DNA from: CANKHA01 sp035699705
GTDB taxonomy: Bacteria > Pseudomonadota > Alphaproteobacteria > Rhizobiales > Xanthobacteraceae
Assembly: GCA_035699705.1 (NCBI GenBank)
Contig: DASSPI010000134.1
Span: 1-7,476, forward strand
Direction of reading: 5' to 3'
DNA length: 7,476 nt
Within the stretch, counting starts at the first letter, position 1, and each line of letters opens with the position of its first letter. The notes beneath the pieces are model-generated. The model was given only the letters and a program-made list of their open reading frames with translations, searched no databases and was not told the origin of the DNA. This document shows, one piece after another, positions 1 through 7,476 of the stretch. Made by a program: the position numbers and the translations under genes.

Positions 1-1528
1 TGTCCGGCACATATTCGAACAAGGTGGGCGGCGGCTCGCCCGGTTTGCGCCCGGTAAGATAGCGCGAATAATTTTCGATGCCGGCGCAACTGCCGGTGGC
101 TTCCATCATCTCAAGATCAAACATGCAGCGCTGCTCCAGCCGCTGCGCTTCCAGCAGGCGGCCTTGCGCGTTGAGCTGTTCGAGACGCCAGCGCAGCTCC
201 TGCTTGATCGAGGCCATGGCCTGGATCAGCGTCGGGCGCGGCGTGACGTAATGGGAATTGGCGTAGATCTTGACGAATTCGAGCTCGTCGCTGTTCTGAC
301 CGGTGAGCGGATCGAACTCGTTGATGGCTTCGATCTCGTCGCCGAACAGCGAGACGCGCCAGGCGCGGTCTTCATAGTGCGCGGGAAAAACCTCGATCGA
401 ATCGCCGCGCACGCGAAACGTGCCGCGGGAGAAATCGCCCGCGGTGCGCTTGTATTGCAGCGCCACCAGATCGGCGATCAGCCGGCGCTGGTCGATGCGC
501 TCGCCGCGCTTCAGGCCGAAGGTCATGGCCGAATAGGTCTCGACCGAGCCGATGCCGTAGATGCAGGACACCGAGGCGACGATGATCACGTCGTCGCGCT
601 CGAGCAGGGCGCGCGTCGCCGAATGGCGCATGCGGTCGATCTGCTCGTTGATCGAGGAATCCTTCTCGATATAGGTGTCGGTGCGCGGGATATAGGCTTC
701 CGGCTGGTAGTAATCGTAATAGCTGACGAAATATTCCACCGCGTTGTCGGGAAAGAAATTCCGAAACTCGCCGTAGAGCTGCGCCGCCAGCGTCTTGTTG
801 GGCGCGAGGATCAGCGCCGGGCGCTGCGTCGCCTCGATCACTTTCGCCATGGTGAAGGTCTTGCCGGAGCCGGTGACGCCGAGCAGCACCTGGGTGCGGT
901 CGTGGCGCTTGACCCCCTCGACCAGTTCCTTGATGGCGAGCGGCTGGTCGCCCTTCGGCTCGAACTCGGACTTGATGACCAGGCGCTGGCCGCCTTCGGA
1001 TTTCTCCGGTCGCGGCGGACGATGCGGCACCCAGGGAACGCTCTCGAATTCCCTGCGGCCTTCGCGCAGCAGATTTTCCAGCGCCTGCACGGTGGCGGTG
1101 ATGCCGGAGGAGCGCAGGCCGGAAAGGTCGTCCTCCTTGTAGCCGAGCGCCTCGGCCATCTCCTTGTTGATCTCGACCGAGCCCTTGCCGACATAGCCGG
1201 CCTGCGGCGCCTCGCCGAAGCCTTTTTCCTTGGTGGATTTGCGCGCGGTATGCGCCTTGGAGAAATCGGCGCGCCGGTCGAAGGAATTGTCCGCCGGCGG
1301 CTGAATCCCGGTCTGCGCTTCTTCTCCCTCTCCCCGCTGGGGAGAGGTGGAAGAGGGGTCCCGTGCGAGACCTGTTTGTGAACCGACGCCCGCCGTGCCC
1401 TTGGCGATGCCGGGATTGAGCAGTTGCTCCAGCGCCGGCGCCAGCGGCTTCATATGCTCGGCCGCCGCCTTGGAACGGGTGGGGCGGGCCGGGTCTTTCG
1501 GCTTTTTCGGCTTGGACGGCTTCGGCAT
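1..1528 (-). CDS. uvrB: UvrABC excinuclease subunit B, 5' part of gene (C-terminal half beyond window)
   Basis: UvrB is the damage-verifying, DNA-bound ATPase of nucleotide excision repair; UvrA loads it and UvrC then uses it for incision. The frame stays open for 509 codons to the left edge. Visible motifs: Walker A GVTGSGKT with its Lys at residue 223, followed by APNKTLAAQLYGEF; the beta-hairpin segment YYDYYQPEAY from residue 270, whose tyrosines insert behind damaged DNA; then RGTFRVRGD, SHYVTPRP, CAGIENYSRYLTGR and PGEPPPTLFEY at the edge. This matches roughly residues 1-331 of the 673-residue E. coli protein, so the DESH box, the later helicase motifs and the UvrC-binding tail lie outside the window. 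About 180 extra residues precede the core: a Lys/Pro-rich start, a low-complexity stretch holding a palindromic repeat, then a GFGEAPQA segment and WVPHRPPRPEKSEGG. From memory, similar extensions occur in rhizobial UvrB. The start is uncertain: ATG 1528 has a GTG directly before it and no clear Shine-Dalgarno, and ATG 1453 is also possible. Confidence 0.97.
   Translation of the reverse strand, partial: MPKPSKPKKPKDPARPTRSKAAAEHMKPLAPALEQLLNPGIAKGTAGVGSQTGLARDPSSTSPQRGEGEEAQTGIQPPADNSFDRRADFSKAHTARKSTKEKGFGEAPQAGYVGKGSVEINKEMAEALGYKEDDLSGLRSSGITATVQALENLLREGRREFESVPWVPHRPPRPEKSEGGQRLVIKSEFEPKGDQPLAIKELVEGVKRHDRTQVLLGVTGSGKTFTMAKVIEATQRPALILAPNKTLAAQLYGEFRNFFPDNAVEYFVSYYDYYQPEAYIPRTDTYIEKDSSINEQIDRMRHSATRALLERDDVIIVASVSCIYGIGSVETYSAMTFGLKRGERIDQRRLIADLVALQYKRTAGDFSRGTFRVRGDSIEVFPAHYEDRAWRVSLFGDEIEAINEFDPLTGQNSDELEFVKIYANSHYVTPRPTLIQAMASIKQELRWRLEQLNAQGRLLEAQRLEQRCMFDLEMMEATGSCAGIENYSRYLTGRKPGEPPPTLFEYVPD
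1327..1347. repeat. Palindromic GC-rich repeat inside the uvrB reading frame
   Basis: A perfect 9-base inverted repeat, CCTCTCCCC / GGGGAGAGG, is separated by a 3-base GCT loop and would fold into a stable hairpin. It resembles the dispersed palindromic repeats found in many alphaproteobacterial genomes, usually between genes; that comparison is from memory. Here it lies within uvrB codons 61-68 and is read as TSPQRGEG without breaking the frame. Flanking bases (roughly 1340-1380) may belong to the same element, because the protein around it (about residues 50-72) is low in complexity and matches nothing I recall in UvrB. Only one copy is seen in this window. Confidence 0.6.
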
Positions 1529-1590
1529 CACCGCAATATGGCGTCGGCAAAGCGGCGATGGAAGGGCGCGTCGGCCGGACGGGAATGCGC

Positions 1591-2187
1591 CTAGCGGCTG
1601 ACCTGTGCGCGCGTTTGCGGGCAGGCGGTGGCCGGGGCGCCGCGACCGCGCACCAGCATGGCGACATTGATGCGGATGGCGGAGGGGAAATCGTCGATGG
1701 CAATGCCGCGCTTTTCGAAAGCCGCGCCGACCGCGTCGCGCAGCTGAATATCGAGCGGGGTGGAAAAGGTCGCGGCGGTGGCATTGATCTTGCGGTAGTC
1801 GCAGCCGTCGGGACCGCAGCCCATCATGTCGGCCCAGGCCTTGGCATAGGCGCTGACGGCCTGGATCATGACGGCCTTCGCCGCGTCATCGCAGGGAGTC
1901 TGCGCATAGGCCGTGCTGGCCGCGAGCGCGGCGAGGCGCAATTGGTCGCGCTGCGGATGGCCATCGCCGCGCGGCAGCGCCGCCGGCTGGACCGGCTGCG
2001 GCGGTAGGACTGGCGCGGACGCGAGCGGCCGGCCGGAGGTCGCATCGTGAGCCGGCAGCGCGGCGACGCGCAGCTGCTCCGGTTTCATGCCGGGCATCGG
2101 CGTGCCGGCCATCACCCAGGCGACGCCGGTATAGGACATCACAAACAGCGTGCCTGCGAGAGCGGCGAGATGGAGGTGCTCCGACAT
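1591..2187 (-). CDS. Hypothetical membrane-anchored four-cysteine protein
   Basis: This 198-residue protein is not recognised. Residues 7-27 (LAALAGTLFVMSYTGVAWVMA) form one hydrophobic segment, with only a short polar stretch before it, so an N-terminal membrane anchor or uncleaved signal is likely. Residues 28-80 are rich in Pro, Ala and Gln and look like a flexible linker. A compact region follows from about residue 96, with cysteines at 99, 124, 129 and 189; C124 and C129 sit in MGCGPDGC. Four cysteines outside the membrane could form two disulfides, which is inference. LAASTAYAQTPC just before the compact region resembles a signal-peptide cleavage site but has no start codon far enough upstream. 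I chose ATG 2187 because it places the hydrophobic segment at the N-terminus; the frame stays open to a TTG at 2235, and neither start has a clear Shine-Dalgarno. The stop lies 62 bases before uvrB on the same strand, so co-transcription is possible. Confidence 0.75.
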   Translation of the reverse strand: MSEHLHLAALAGTLFVMSYTGVAWVMAGTPMPGMKPEQLRVAALPAHDATSGRPLASAPVLPPQPVQPAALPRGDGHPQRDQLRLAALAASTAYAQTPCDDAAKAVMIQAVSAYAKAWADMMGCGPDGCDYRKINATAATFSTPLDIQLRDAVGAAFEKRGIAIDDFPSAIRINVAMLVRGRGAPATACPQTRAQVSR

Positions 2188-2256
2188 GGGCGGCGCTCGG
2201 GTTCCGGTTGCACAACGAAGAACCCGTTTTAACAAAGGCCGCGTGCCGCCGGTATC

Positions 2257-2277
2257 GCGCGTCCACAGTTAACGCGC
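2257..2277. repeat. Inverted repeat between the receptor gene and the four-cysteine protein gene
   Basis: GCGCGT (2257-2262) and ACGCGC (2272-2277) form a perfect 6-base stem around a 9-base loop containing GTTAA. It lies in the 128-base gap downstream of the chemotaxis receptor stop and upstream of the hypothetical gene. No T-run follows it on the minus strand, so it is not a standard Rho-independent terminator. It could be an operator, a 3'-end stabilising hairpin or chance in GC-rich sequence. Confidence 0.25.
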
Positions 2278-2315
2278 CGCATGGTTGATAGGCGTGGTTT
2301 ACAGCCGGGACTTCG

Positions 2316-4511
2316 CTAGGCCGCGCGGATATTTTCCAGGAAGCTGCCGATCTCCATGCGCAGCGCCTCGGCCTGGCGATTGAGGTCGATCGCCGCTTCC
2401 ACCACCTGATTGGCGGCGGAGCCGGTCGATTCCATGCTGCTGCTGACGCTGGCGGCGTTCGCCGTTACTTTCGCGGTGGCGCTCGCGACCAGGCCGGTAT
2501 TGGCCGCGATATCGCTGGTGGCGGTGCTCTGGTTTTCCATCGTGGCGGCGACGAAGTGCGAGATTTCCCGCATCTCGCCGATGGTGCAGCGCACGCCCTG
2601 GATCGCCTGCACCGCCTGTTCGGTCGCACTCTGGATGGCGGCCACACGCGCGGCAATGTCGGCGGTCGCCTTGGCGGTCTGGCCGGCCAGATGCTTGACC
2701 TCGCCCGCGACGACGCCGAAACCGCGCCCGGCTTCGCCCGCGCGCGCGGCCTCGATCGTGGCGTTGAGCGCCAGCAGGTTGGTCTGGCTGGCGATCTCGT
2801 CGATCATGCGGACCACCTCGCCGATCTCGGAGGCGGTGGAATGCAGCTCCTGCACCACGTTGCCGGCGCGCTCGGTTTCCTCGGCGGCCTTGTTGGCGAT
2901 CTGGGCCGAATGCAGCGCACGGCTATTGATCTGCGCCGTGCTGGTAGACAATTCCTCGGTCGCCGCCGCGGCGCTCTGCACGTTGGTGTTGGCTTCCTGC
3001 GAGGCGCTGGCGGCGGCCATGGCCTGATCGCCGGTTTCCTGCACGATGGCGTGCATGGTTTGCGAGGTGGAGCGCATGTCGGTCGCCGCGCTGTTGAGGG
3101 CGCGCAGCAGGCCGGTGATCGAACGCTCATGCGCCAGGCAAAGCTCCGTCACCCGCTGCGTGCGTTCCTCCTTCACCGCCTGCTCGCGCTCGCGTTCCTC
3201 GATCAGGTTGCGGGCGGTGATGGCATTGTCCTTGAAGACCTGCAGCGCGGCGGCCATATCGCCGATTTCGTCGGTCCGCCTGCGCGACGGGACCATGACA
3301 TCGAGCCCGCCGGCGGCGAGCTTGGTCATCGTTTCGGTTATCCGCGTGATCGGACCGACGATCCGATCGGCAAAAATGAGACTGAAGAGAAGACCGATCA
3401 GCACGCCGGCTATAACCACCGCGCTGATAAAGACCAGCGCTTGCTGGATCATTTGCCCGGCGCGCGCCTTGGCGCCTTCATTGTGCTGCTCGACCAGCGC
3501 CCGCACCTCTTCGAGCGAACTCATATAACGTGTTTCGATGCTCGCCAGCGCGATTTGCAGCGAGGCGATTTCGGCTTTGATCTTCAGGTATTCGCGATAG
3601 GCGGCAAACAGTCCGGCGTCTCCCGTCAGCCGCCTGTGCAATTCCTTCAGGCCGGTCTTGAACCGTCGCACATAGCCTTGCCCTTCCGCGGTCTGCAGAC
3701 GGACGGCGATGTGGTCGATAACCTCGTCGGCATTGTCGAAGGTCAGCGCTGCCCGGCGTTCCACCGCCGGCAGCGATTCCGGCTGATCAGTATTGATGTA
3801 GGATGTAGCGGCTTCCTGCAGGGTCACCGCGTCGCGGGTCAGCTTATAAAGGCCCTGCACCAGCGGATAACCCTCGTTCATCGTGAACGAAAAACGCTCG
3901 TTGAGTCCATCGACTGTTGCGATGCCGGCGGACACCTCCAGTACCGCCTGATCGCGTGACTGCGACATCAGCCCTTCGCCGCGGGCCGTGATGGTCCGCA
4001 GCAGGGAATCAAACTCCCGCCGGTCGGCCTCGAAAGACATCAATCGTTCCTGCACGGCGAGTGATGCGATCTGTTGCTGCCGGTGAGCCGTCAGCAAGCC
4101 AAGATGAATTTCAGAAAATTCGTTCTGCAGCTGCCGGATTTCGCCCAGGCGCACCGGCAGATTGGCCTGGCTTAACAGCTGCCGCAGCTTTTCCATGCCC
4201 TGGCCCGCGGCAACGCCGAGATCGCGAAGCTTGTCGCTCGACTCCACGAAGGCGGCGTTGTCGTTCTTGTTGACGGCATCGAGAAACACGCTGCGCACGC
4301 GTTGCGCGTTGTCTGCGAGGACGACGGTCTGACCGAGCAGCGGCGAGGTGACGTCGGCAAAGACCGAGAGGGTGGCGCCGATGCCGTAAACGAAGACAAG
4401 ACCCGAGGCGCCGCAGATGCCGATCAGGACGGAGAGGCAGAGAAATGCCGAGGCCAGCTTGGCGCGCAGTTTCATGCGATCCAGAAATGAAATGCGGATA
4501 CGGCGAGGCAT
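2316..4511 (-). CDS. Methyl-accepting chemotaxis protein (two-TM receptor with long helical sensor region, HAMP and signalling domain)
   Basis: This 731-residue inner-membrane chemoreceptor would pass ligand signals to a CheA/CheW array. Residues below count from ATG 4511. TM1 is about 19-41. About 313 periplasmic residues (45-357) follow; they look almost entirely helical, with many charged heptad-like stretches and few Pro or Gly, which suggests a helical-bundle sensor, possibly of the helical bimodular (HBM) type. The ligand cannot be predicted. TM2 is about 358-381. HAMP spans about 382-434, with the usual proline at 387 and DEIG at 414-417. The signalling domain covers about 460-725, and its hairpin tip contains EIASQTNLLALNATIEAARA from residue 572. 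No xWxxF-type CheR-binding pentapeptide is present; the protein ends ENIRAA. The frame opens at GTG 4574, but neither it nor ATG 4511 has a strong ribosome site; ATG 4475, just before TM1, is a further option. No other chemotaxis gene is in the window, so this is an orphan receptor. Confidence 0.95.
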   Translation of the reverse strand: MPRRIRISFLDRMKLRAKLASAFLCLSVLIGICGASGLVFVYGIGATLSVFADVTSPLLGQTVVLADNAQRVRSVFLDAVNKNDNAAFVESSDKLRDLGVAAGQGMEKLRQLLSQANLPVRLGEIRQLQNEFSEIHLGLLTAHRQQQIASLAVQERLMSFEADRREFDSLLRTITARGEGLMSQSRDQAVLEVSAGIATVDGLNERFSFTMNEGYPLVQGLYKLTRDAVTLQEAATSYINTDQPESLPAVERRAALTFDNADEVIDHIAVRLQTAEGQGYVRRFKTGLKELHRRLTGDAGLFAAYREYLKIKAEIASLQIALASIETRYMSSLEEVRALVEQHNEGAKARAGQMIQQALVFISAVVIAGVLIGLLFSLIFADRIVGPITRITETMTKLAAGGLDVMVPSRRRTDEIGDMAAALQVFKDNAITARNLIEEREREQAVKEERTQRVTELCLAHERSITGLLRALNSAATDMRSTSQTMHAIVQETGDQAMAAASASQEANTNVQSAAAATEELSTSTAQINSRALHSAQIANKAAEETERAGNVVQELHSTASEIGEVVRMIDEIASQTNLLALNATIEAARAGEAGRGFGVVAGEVKHLAGQTAKATADIAARVAAIQSATEQAVQAIQGVRCTIGEMREISHFVAATMENQSTATSDIAANTGLVASATAKVTANAASVSSSMESTGSAANQVVEAAIDLNRQAEALRMEIGSFLENIRAA

Positions 4512-4618
4512 GTGGAGATTGTTCCGGCCGCGGGAGGTCCCATCATGCCGGGATATGCTTAAAAAACCCCTCACGAACCCGACCCGGCAGGCAATCAGCG
4601 GCCCGGCTTGCCCGGAGG

Positions 4619-4644
4619 AAAAGCAAGCTAATCCAGCAACTTGC
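4619..4644 (-). terminator. Weak candidate terminator after the ABC exporter gene
   Basis: On the minus strand, six bases after the exporter stop codon, GCAAG and CTTGC form a 5-base stem with a 12-base loop, followed directly by TTTT. The placement suits a Rho-independent terminator separating the exporter from the downstream receptor gene. The stem is short, the loop long and the T-run only four bases, so this could be chance. Confidence 0.25.
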
Positions 4645-4649
4645 GAGGT

Positions 4650-6527
<1,878 letters not shown>

Positions 6528-6529
6528 AG

Positions 6530-6550
6530 AACGGCGCAAAGGCCGTTGCG
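6530..6550. repeat. Two overlapping inverted repeats upstream of the ABC exporter start
   Basis: AACGGC (6530-6535) pairs with GCCGTT (6542-6547) around a 6-base loop. A second pair, CGCAA (6535-6539) and TTGCG (6546-6550), overlaps the first, so the two hairpins could not form together. They lie 2 to 23 bases upstream of ATG 6527 on the minus strand, in the region shared with the divergent SemiSWEET gene. They would sit in the exporter's leader, where a ribosome site is expected but not seen. Use as an operator or translational control element is speculative, and stems of 5-6 bases arise easily by chance. Confidence 0.25.
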
Positions 6551-6609
6551 AATCGGTGGTTTAGCGCGTTGAACAGTTGCATCGGCATCACAATGGCAAA
6601 GGCGCGGGC

Positions 6610-6870
6610 ATGGATCCCGTTATCGTCAATCTTATCGGCGCCGGTGCGGCGACCCTGACCACGATCTGCTGGCTGCCGCAGGCTTTCAAAGTCCTGCGCA
6701 CGCAGGATACCGCCGCGATCTCGCTGTTGACCTATTCGGTCTTCGCCGTCGGGCTGGTGCTGTGGCTGTGTTACGGGATTCTACTGGGAAGCTGGCCGAT
6801 CATCGGCTCCAATGTGGTGACGCTGGTCCCGGTCATCGCGATCATCCTGCTCAAGCTGCGGCATGGCTGA
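6610..6870 (+). CDS. SemiSWEET-type sugar transporter (PQ-loop/MtN3 family)
   Basis: This 86-residue protein has three membrane helices (about 5-27, 37-58 and 63-82), the size and topology of bacterial SemiSWEETs, which dimerise to carry mono- or disaccharides across the inner membrane down their gradient. TM1 holds the family's PQ motif in CWLPQAFKVLRT (Pro 23, Gln 24), followed by a polar loop and TAAISLLTYSVF. Trp 52 and Asn 68 are 16 residues apart, the same spacing as the substrate-pocket Trp and Asn of structurally studied SemiSWEETs, so they probably fill those roles. I chose ATG 6610 because it gives the usual family length and has AAAGG seven bases upstream; the frame also opens at a TTG at 6577. 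It is the only plus-strand gene here, divergent from the ABC exporter and convergent, 24 bases apart, with the next gene. No sugar enzyme adjoins it, so the substrate is unknown. Confidence 0.93.
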   Translation: MDPVIVNLIGAGAATLTTICWLPQAFKVLRTQDTAAISLLTYSVFAVGLVLWLCYGILLGSWPIIGSNVVTLVPVIAIILLKLRHG

Positions 6871-6894
6871 GCGTTTCCGCCGCCTGCGCTCCGG

Positions 6895-7476
6895 CTATTG
6901 CGGCGCGCCTTCGCCGACATAGCCCATGATCTTCCAGGCGGCGTTCTGCTTGATGTAGCAGAGCTGGTCGATGCCGAGCGGCGACAGCGTTTCGGCTGGG
7001 ATGAAGGCGAGCTGACCGGAGGGCGTGACGATGCGCAGCATGGGCTCGGCGGAATCCGGCGGTACATCGTCGAAAATCACGCGGACGAAATGCATGCCGA
7101 GCTTTTCCACCAGCTTGGAATCCGGCTTGGCGGTCTCGCGCGCCTCGATGCCTTCCTTCATCGGATAGCCCCATTCGATCGGATTCGTCTCGGTTGCTTT
7201 CACCAGTTCGAGGAATTCGTCGTCGTTGAAATCCGGGATGATGGGCGCGCAGATCATATCCTGACGGTCGCCGACCGGAGATGCCGTCGGCTCGGCGGCG
7301 TAGTCGGCGAGAAATTCCCAGCCGGAGCCGTCCGGGGCATCCAGCCCGGTGGCGGCGGCGAAATTCTCGATGCCGGATTTTTTCTCGTCGGCGCCGTTGC
7401 CGCCCTCGCGCTCCCAGAAAAATCCCTGCGATACGATCAGTGCGGCAAGCGCAGCGCGGTCCTTCCGCTGGGCGAT
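6895..7476 (-). CDS. Hypothetical protein, C-terminal 193 residues (N-terminus beyond window)
   Basis: The frame is open from the right edge to a TAG at 6895, giving 193 residues and no recognised family. An ATG at 7257 exists, but the frame continues upstream with protein-like content (LIVSQGFFWEREGG, SGWEFLADYAAEP), so the gene almost certainly starts further right. The visible part begins with a short hydrophobic stretch (AALAALIVSQGFFW), continues through an acidic, Gly/Ala-rich region, then NDDEFLELVKATETNPIEWG. It ends in about 50 residues of alternating hydrophobic pattern, RIVTPSGQLAFIPAE and LCYIKQNAAWKIMGYVGEG, which may form a small SH3-like beta-barrel; that is inference from pattern only. 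Two cysteines are visible, in MICAPI and QLCYIK. The 3' end faces the SemiSWEET gene 24 bases away. Confidence 0.8.
   Translation of the reverse strand: MAQRKDRAALAALIVSQGFFWEREGGNGADEKKSGIENFAAATGLDAPDGSGWEFLADYAAEPTASPVGDRQDMICAPIIPDFNDDEFLELVKATETNPIEWGYPMKEGIEARETAKPDSKLVEKLGMHFVRVIFDDVPPDSAEPMLRIVTPSGQLAFIPAETLSPLGIDQLCYIKQNAAWKIMGYVGEGAPQ

Noticed and set aside
164..1381. Long plus-strand open frame of 405 codons opposite uvrB
   Set aside because: It is antisense to a frame that encodes unmistakable UvrB motifs; long antisense frames are common in GC-rich genes, and its translation matches no family.
1529..1590. Terminator or promoter between the hypothetical gene and uvrB
   Set aside because: Only a 4-base palindromic pairing around GGCCG is visible, with no T-run or recognisable promoter boxes.
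372..1784. Minus-strand open frame of 470 codons spanning the uvrB start and part of the hypothetical gene
   Set aside because: It overlaps two better genes in another frame and is highly rich in Arg, Pro and Ala, which is typical of an out-of-frame reading.
2556..3959. Plus-strand open frame of 467 codons opposite the chemotaxis receptor
   Set aside because: It is antisense to a well-supported receptor gene; its Gly/Arg/His-rich composition is that of a shadow frame.
4552..4566. AT-rich patch upstream of the chemotaxis receptor as a promoter
   Set aside because: The A/T-rich run stands out in GC-rich sequence, but no -35 and -10 pair with proper spacing can be defended. If it is a promoter, it would favour ATG 4511 over GTG 4574 as start.
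6878..6905. Hairpin CGCCGC/GCGGCG between the convergent SemiSWEET and hypothetical genes as a bidirectional terminator
   Set aside because: The stem is 6 bases with a 16-base loop, has no T-run on either side, and extends into the end of the hypothetical gene.

Overview
The window is a GC-rich, gene-dense stretch of a bacterial chromosome. It is most likely from an alphaproteobacterium of the order Hyphomicrobiales (Rhizobiales). The best evidence is UvrB: its ATPase core matches, from memory, rhizobial UvrB more closely than enterobacterial UvrB, and it carries the long N-terminal extension typical of that order. A GC-rich palindrome of a kind dispersed in many alphaproteobacterial genomes supports this. 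No identity beyond order can be defended from the sequence alone.

Layout: five of six genes lie on the minus strand. From left to right they are: (1) the first 509 codons of uvrB, running off the left edge (1-1528); (2) a small, probably membrane-anchored four-cysteine protein of unknown function (1591-2187); (3) a full methyl-accepting chemotaxis protein with a large helical sensor region (2316-4511); (4) a half-size ABC exporter with fused membrane and ATPase domains (4650-6527); (5) on the plus strand, divergent from the exporter, an 86-residue SemiSWEET-type sugar transporter (6610-6870); (6) convergent with it, the 3' part of an unrecognised gene running off the right edge (6895-7476). 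No gene-free stretch exceeds 300 bases; the longest gap is 138 bases, between the chemotaxis receptor and the ABC exporter. I see no tRNA, rRNA, CRISPR array, insertion sequence or phage gene.

The genes do not form an obvious pathway. They cover DNA repair, chemosensing, export and sugar flux, each as a separate unit or at most a two-gene unit (the four-cysteine protein followed by uvrB, 62 bases apart). I find no sign of an undescribed multi-gene system. The most unusual point is the palindromic repeat lying in frame inside the disordered N-terminal extension of UvrB. Smaller points are the spaced Leu-Ala motif repeats in the four-cysteine protein and two overlapping inverted repeats just upstream of the ABC exporter.
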